DNA of 43,000 nucleotides from Candidatus Aenigmarchaeum subterraneum SCGC AAA011-O16 (GTDB lineage: Archaea > Aenigmatarchaeota > Aenigmatarchaeia > Aenigmatarchaeales > Aenigmatarchaeaceae). The number at the start of each line of letters is the position of its first letter. Position 1 is the first letter of the stretch. The stretch is taken from contig ASMQ01000004.1 of the NCBI GenBank assembly GCA_000405245.1, positions 1-43,000 of the forward strand, in the 5' to 3' direction. Below the pieces are notes generated by a model that saw only the letters and a program-made list of their open reading frames with translations, did no database searches and was not told where the DNA came from. The position numbers were made by a program, and so were the translations under genes. Of this stretch, positions 40,850 through 43,000 are shown in pieces.

Positions 40850-41212
40850 ATGCGCTGCCAAAAATGCGGAGCAGAGTTTGCAGAATACCAATGCTCTAAT
40901 TGCGGTGCCTTGGTCTGTAAAAATTGCCATAGAGAAGTTGACGGCAAAACATTCTGCAAGGACTGTGTGCCAAACAAGGGCAGTTCGCTTCAAGGACTGA
41001 AGTCTTCGATAATTACGGTAGCCATACTAGCTGCTGGAAGTGCTTTGATTCTTTACATCGGAAATCATTATGCGCAGTTGATACCTTCCGCAGAGTCTTT
41101 AGGAGGGCTTCTAGGCGTATTCAAAAGCCTAGGTTTTATTATTGTCGGCGGATTGGGCGTCCTTTTGCTCATTCTTGTGGTTGCGTACATCGTTTTGCGG
41201 AGAAGGGTATAA
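40850..41212 (+). CDS. Zinc-finger membrane protein, B-box/ribbon-like
   Basis: 120 aa. The N-terminal 45 residues have eight Cys/His (MRCQKC, YQCSNCGALVCKNCH, FCKDC), a double zinc-binding module, followed by two TM helices (SIITVAILAAGSALILYI; GFIIVGGLGVLLLILVV). Function unknown; membrane-tethered zinc fingers could act as scaffold proteins. 26 nt after aIF2 gamma. Confidence 0.7.
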   Translation: MRCQKCGAEFAEYQCSNCGALVCKNCHREVDGKTFCKDCVPNKGSSLQGLKSSIITVAILAAGSALILYIGNHYAQLIPSAESLGGLLGVFKSLGFIIVGGLGVLLLILVVAYIVLRRRV

Positions 41213-41234
41213 ATATATAAGAAAGTGAGCTCAA

Positions 41235-42632
41235 ATGATTCTTATGAAAAAGTTAGTGCTGTTTGTCCTGTTGATTTCAGTCTTTTTAACCAAGTCTGTA
41301 TTGGCTGATGGTAACTTTGCTGTGACTGTCCAGACTGATGAAAAATATTTTGCTGGAAGGACAGGAATAATAAATCTGTATATTTATAATAATGGGCCTC
41401 AAGACTCTTTCAGCATTTCGATTCTCGGAACACCTTCTAACTGGTTAAACTACCCTGTTGCAGTCGTAGTGAACCAGGGTCAAAATATAACTGTTCCAGT
41501 GTCCATTACTCCGTCCGTAGACGCTTTGCCTTACCCATACAGTTATGCGATTTCTATTGAGAAGGGTTCGACTTCTGAGAGAGCACAGAAACAAATTTTA
41601 GTTTATGTCGATCAGGTTTCGCAAGCAATAATAAGGGACTTTAGTCTAAGCTGCATGTCCTGTGAAACAAAAGTTGACGTTTCCGGAACGGTCCAGAACG
41701 TAGGGACGCAAAGCTTATTGTTAACTTTGACTTTGAAGTTCGGAACACAGGAAAGGGTAATAACTGTCGGAGACTTGGCACCGCTCAAAACCAATGCATT
41801 CGCGGAAAGTTTTGTTTTGAAAGGACTTAGCCCAGGCAGTTATCAGGTCGAGGCTAAACTGAACTCCGGGAGCAGGCTAGTCTATTCTGACATAAGACCT
41901 TTTTCCATTCCGACAATAGAAAAAATAGTTTACGATAAACAGGCTTCATTTTCGGTCTTCGGAAATTCCGTGACACTGACAGCATTCAATGACGGTAATG
42001 TTGAAAGAACTGCTAAAGTAACATCAGATGTTGTGCAAGGCTGGTATTTGTTTTTCTCGGGGCCTCCGCCAACAAGCGTCTCGGGTGACGAATATGCATG
42101 GTCATTCAGCTTGAAGCCTGGAGAGAAAACACAAGTACAATATTCAGAGGTTTTCTGGCCGGTTTATGTCTTCATAGTGATTTTTGTTTTAGGAGGACTT
42201 TTCATATACTGGCAATTCAATTCTTTCACAGTAGGGAAAGTTGTCTATGACAGAATGTTAAAGAAGGGAAAGGAAGTCTCAGTCTCTCTACATGTCAAGA
42301 ACATGATGAGAGGAATGGAAAATGTTGTCGTAAAAGACACGATTCCTTCTGGTCTGCAACTAGCAAGAGGCTTCGAGACCATGAAACCATTGATAAGAAA
42401 AATAACTGGTGGAACAGAACTGGTTTGGAGAATAGGAAGCCTTAAGCCTCAGGAAGAAAGAGTTGTTCATTATACTTTAAGACCGACCGAAACCCACGGA
42501 AGCATACCTCTGCCATCAGCTGTGGCAAAAGCCACTTTCAAAGACAAGACAGTTTTGCGAAAATCAAATATTGTTATTTTGCATGGAGAAAAGGAAGGCA
42601 TCAAAGTTTTGCCTGTAAAGGTTTCTGAGTAA
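41235..42632 (+). CDS. Exported protein with CARDB/DUF11-like repeats and internal TM helix
   Basis: 465 aa. A signal peptide (KKLVLFVLLISVFLTKSVLA) is followed by two or three Ig-like/CARDB-type domains (NLYIYNNGPQDSFS, SGTVQNVGTQSLLL), a TM helix near residue 310-330 and a DUF11-like domain (VVVKDTIPSGLQ, WRIGSLKPQE). Ig-like repeats suggest cell-envelope or adhesion work. A second ATG at 41244 would shorten the leader by three residues. The C-terminal domain lies on the other side of the membrane from the repeats. Confidence 0.7.
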   Translation: MILMKKLVLFVLLISVFLTKSVLADGNFAVTVQTDEKYFAGRTGIINLYIYNNGPQDSFSISILGTPSNWLNYPVAVVVNQGQNITVPVSITPSVDALPYPYSYAISIEKGSTSERAQKQILVYVDQVSQAIIRDFSLSCMSCETKVDVSGTVQNVGTQSLLLTLTLKFGTQERVITVGDLAPLKTNAFAESFVLKGLSPGSYQVEAKLNSGSRLVYSDIRPFSIPTIEKIVYDKQASFSVFGNSVTLTAFNDGNVERTAKVTSDVVQGWYLFFSGPPPTSVSGDEYAWSFSLKPGEKTQVQYSEVFWPVYVFIVIFVLGGLFIYWQFNSFTVGKVVYDRMLKKGKEVSVSLHVKNMMRGMENVVVKDTIPSGLQLARGFETMKPLIRKITGGTELVWRIGSLKPQEERVVHYTLRPTETHGSIPLPSAVAKATFKDKTVLRKSNIVILHGEKEGIKVLPVKVSE

Positions 42633-42666
42633 TTTTAAATATTCTCTAGTTCAATCTTTCTTTCAA

Positions 42667-42779
42667 CCCGCGGTAACTCAGTCTGGTAGAGTGATCGGCT
42701 GTAGAACTTTGCTTTTGCATGGTTCACTAGCAATCGCTCAGAAACCGATATGTCGGGGGTTCAAATCCCTCCCGCGGGA
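42667..42779 (+). tRNA. tRNA-Tyr (GUA) with intron
   Basis: Acceptor CCCGCGG (42667-42673) pairs with CCGCGGG (42772-42778); discriminator A at 42779. C1-G72 is the archaeal tRNA-Tyr identity pair. D arm 42676-42692, anticodon GTA 42701-42703 on stem ATCGG/CCGAT, variable loop of five bases, T arm GGGGG-TTCAAAT-CCCTC. A 39-nt intron is predicted at 42705-42743 after position 37; mature length 74 nt. CCA is not encoded. RtcB in this window would seal the exons. Confidence 0.93.
42705..42743 (+). other. Intron of tRNA-Tyr
   Basis: The bases after G37 interrupt the anticodon loop. The ends are placed so that position 38 (A, 42744) directly precedes the CCGAT stem. Removing it restores a normal seven-base loop; the exact bulge-helix-bulge cuts could be shifted by one base. 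Confidence 0.75.
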
Positions 42780-42787
42780 CATCAAAC

Positions 42788-42795
42788 TTTAAATA
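42788..42795 (+). promoter_or_regulatory. TATA box for 5S rRNA
   Basis: TTTAAATA lies about 24-31 nt upstream of the predicted 5S start, right after the tRNA gene. Confidence 0.5.
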
Positions 42796-42818
42796 CCTTT
42801 AAACCACAATAGATTTTT

Positions 42819-42934
42819 GTCGCCGGTCATAGAGGAGTGGTAAGACCCGTTCCCATGTCGAACACGGAAGTGAATCGCTCCATCGATTTCGTTTGTACTG
42901 TCGAAAAGACGGGAAGGCGAGGACGCTGGCGACC
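42819..42934 (+). rRNA. rrf: 5S ribosomal RNA
   Basis: Closing helix GTCGCCGG near 42819 pairs with CTGGCGAC ending at 42933. The internal CCCGTTCCCATGTCGAACAC, with CGGAAGT after it, is the conserved 5S loop A-C region. About 116 nt, normal length. The gene stands alone, apart from 16S/23S, as often seen in archaea. A T-rich stretch follows and may end transcription. Confidence 0.93.
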
Positions 42935-42948
42935 CTTTTATGATTTTT

Positions 42949-43000
42949 ATGGCAGAAAGATTCAAGATAATACCGACTTCTCATCTATTCCTTCTAAAAG
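42949..43000 (+). CDS. Start of a gene cut by the window edge, possibly Nudix
   Basis: An ATG at 42949 opens a frame MAERFKIIPTSHLFLLK that runs off the end. The pattern of basic/hydrophobic residues before SHLFLLK is like the first strand of a Nudix hydrolase, but 17 residues are too few for a call. Confidence 0.3.
   Translation, partial: MAERFKIIPTSHLFLLK

Noticed and set aside
40340-40993. A 217-aa minus-strand ORF across the end of aIF2 gamma.
   Set aside because: It is antisense to two convincing plus-strand genes and has no known motif.
42667-42779. The interrupted anticodon loop could indicate a tRNA pseudogene.
   Set aside because: All stems and identity bases are intact and the 39-nt insert is at the usual archaeal intron position.

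Overview
The window is an AT-rich archaeal chromosome segment. Archaeal signatures include aIF5B, aIF2 gamma, ribosomal proteins S6e and S26e, RNA polymerase subunit Rpo4, the DUF655 protein, Sec61 beta, RtcB with archease, Trm1, a tRNA-Tyr with an intron after position 37, TATA boxes of the TTTAAATA type about 25 nt upstream of leaderless ATGs, and class III (archaellin-like) signal peptides. The many pilin-like proteins, tight gene packing and a standalone IdsA/Idi pair would fit a small-genome (DPANN-like) archaeon, but that placement is an inference and no lineage is proven here.

Layout. 1-3.7 kb: the end of a dUTPase/dCTP deaminase-family gene, Sec61 beta, two multi-pass membrane proteins, and an operon with a TudS/DUF523-like protein followed by five tiny proteins, some of them paralogous. 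3.7-11.3 kb (minus strand): a complete-looking type IV pilus locus with six pilin-like proteins, one ATPase, two TadC-type membrane proteins and a winged-helix/coiled-coil/Lys-rich protein. 11.4-17.2 kb: ArgS, a second TudS-like protein that has lost two of three cluster cysteines, an unknown 379-aa protein, a TrmB-type regulator and two overlapping HAD phosphatases. 17.3-23.0 kb: a structured leader, rtcB-archease, metallo-beta-lactamase, ferredoxin, IscA-like, SDR, then S26e-rpo4-DUF655-zinc ribbon-alkyltransferase.

22,993-29,515 is a discrete 6.5-kb mobile island. It is bounded by a 9-bp direct repeat (extendable to 11 bp), 18-bp imperfect terminal inverted repeats and 20-bp-spaced subterminal repeats. 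It carries an RHH/HEPN toxin-antitoxin-like pair, an IS4-type DDE transposase with an N-terminal SWIM zinc finger, a PD-(D/E)XK nuclease, a fused restriction-methylation-specificity protein, a zinc protein and a DUF3883 nuclease-like protein. It looks like an IS4-type transposon with an anti-mobile-element cargo, and is the most novel item in the window.

29.6-43 kb: housekeeping again. There is a Cys-rich small protein, a GNAT acetyltransferase, Trm1, isoprenoid genes (long-type HMG-CoA synthase, geranylgeranyl diphosphate synthase, type 1 Idi), a four-HTH DUF6015 protein, aIF5B, a pilin-like protein with a large C-terminal domain, a DUF1624 membrane protein, S6e-aIF2 gamma, two envelope proteins, tRNA-Tyr, 5S rRNA and the start of a further gene. 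No intergenic stretch exceeds 300 bases.
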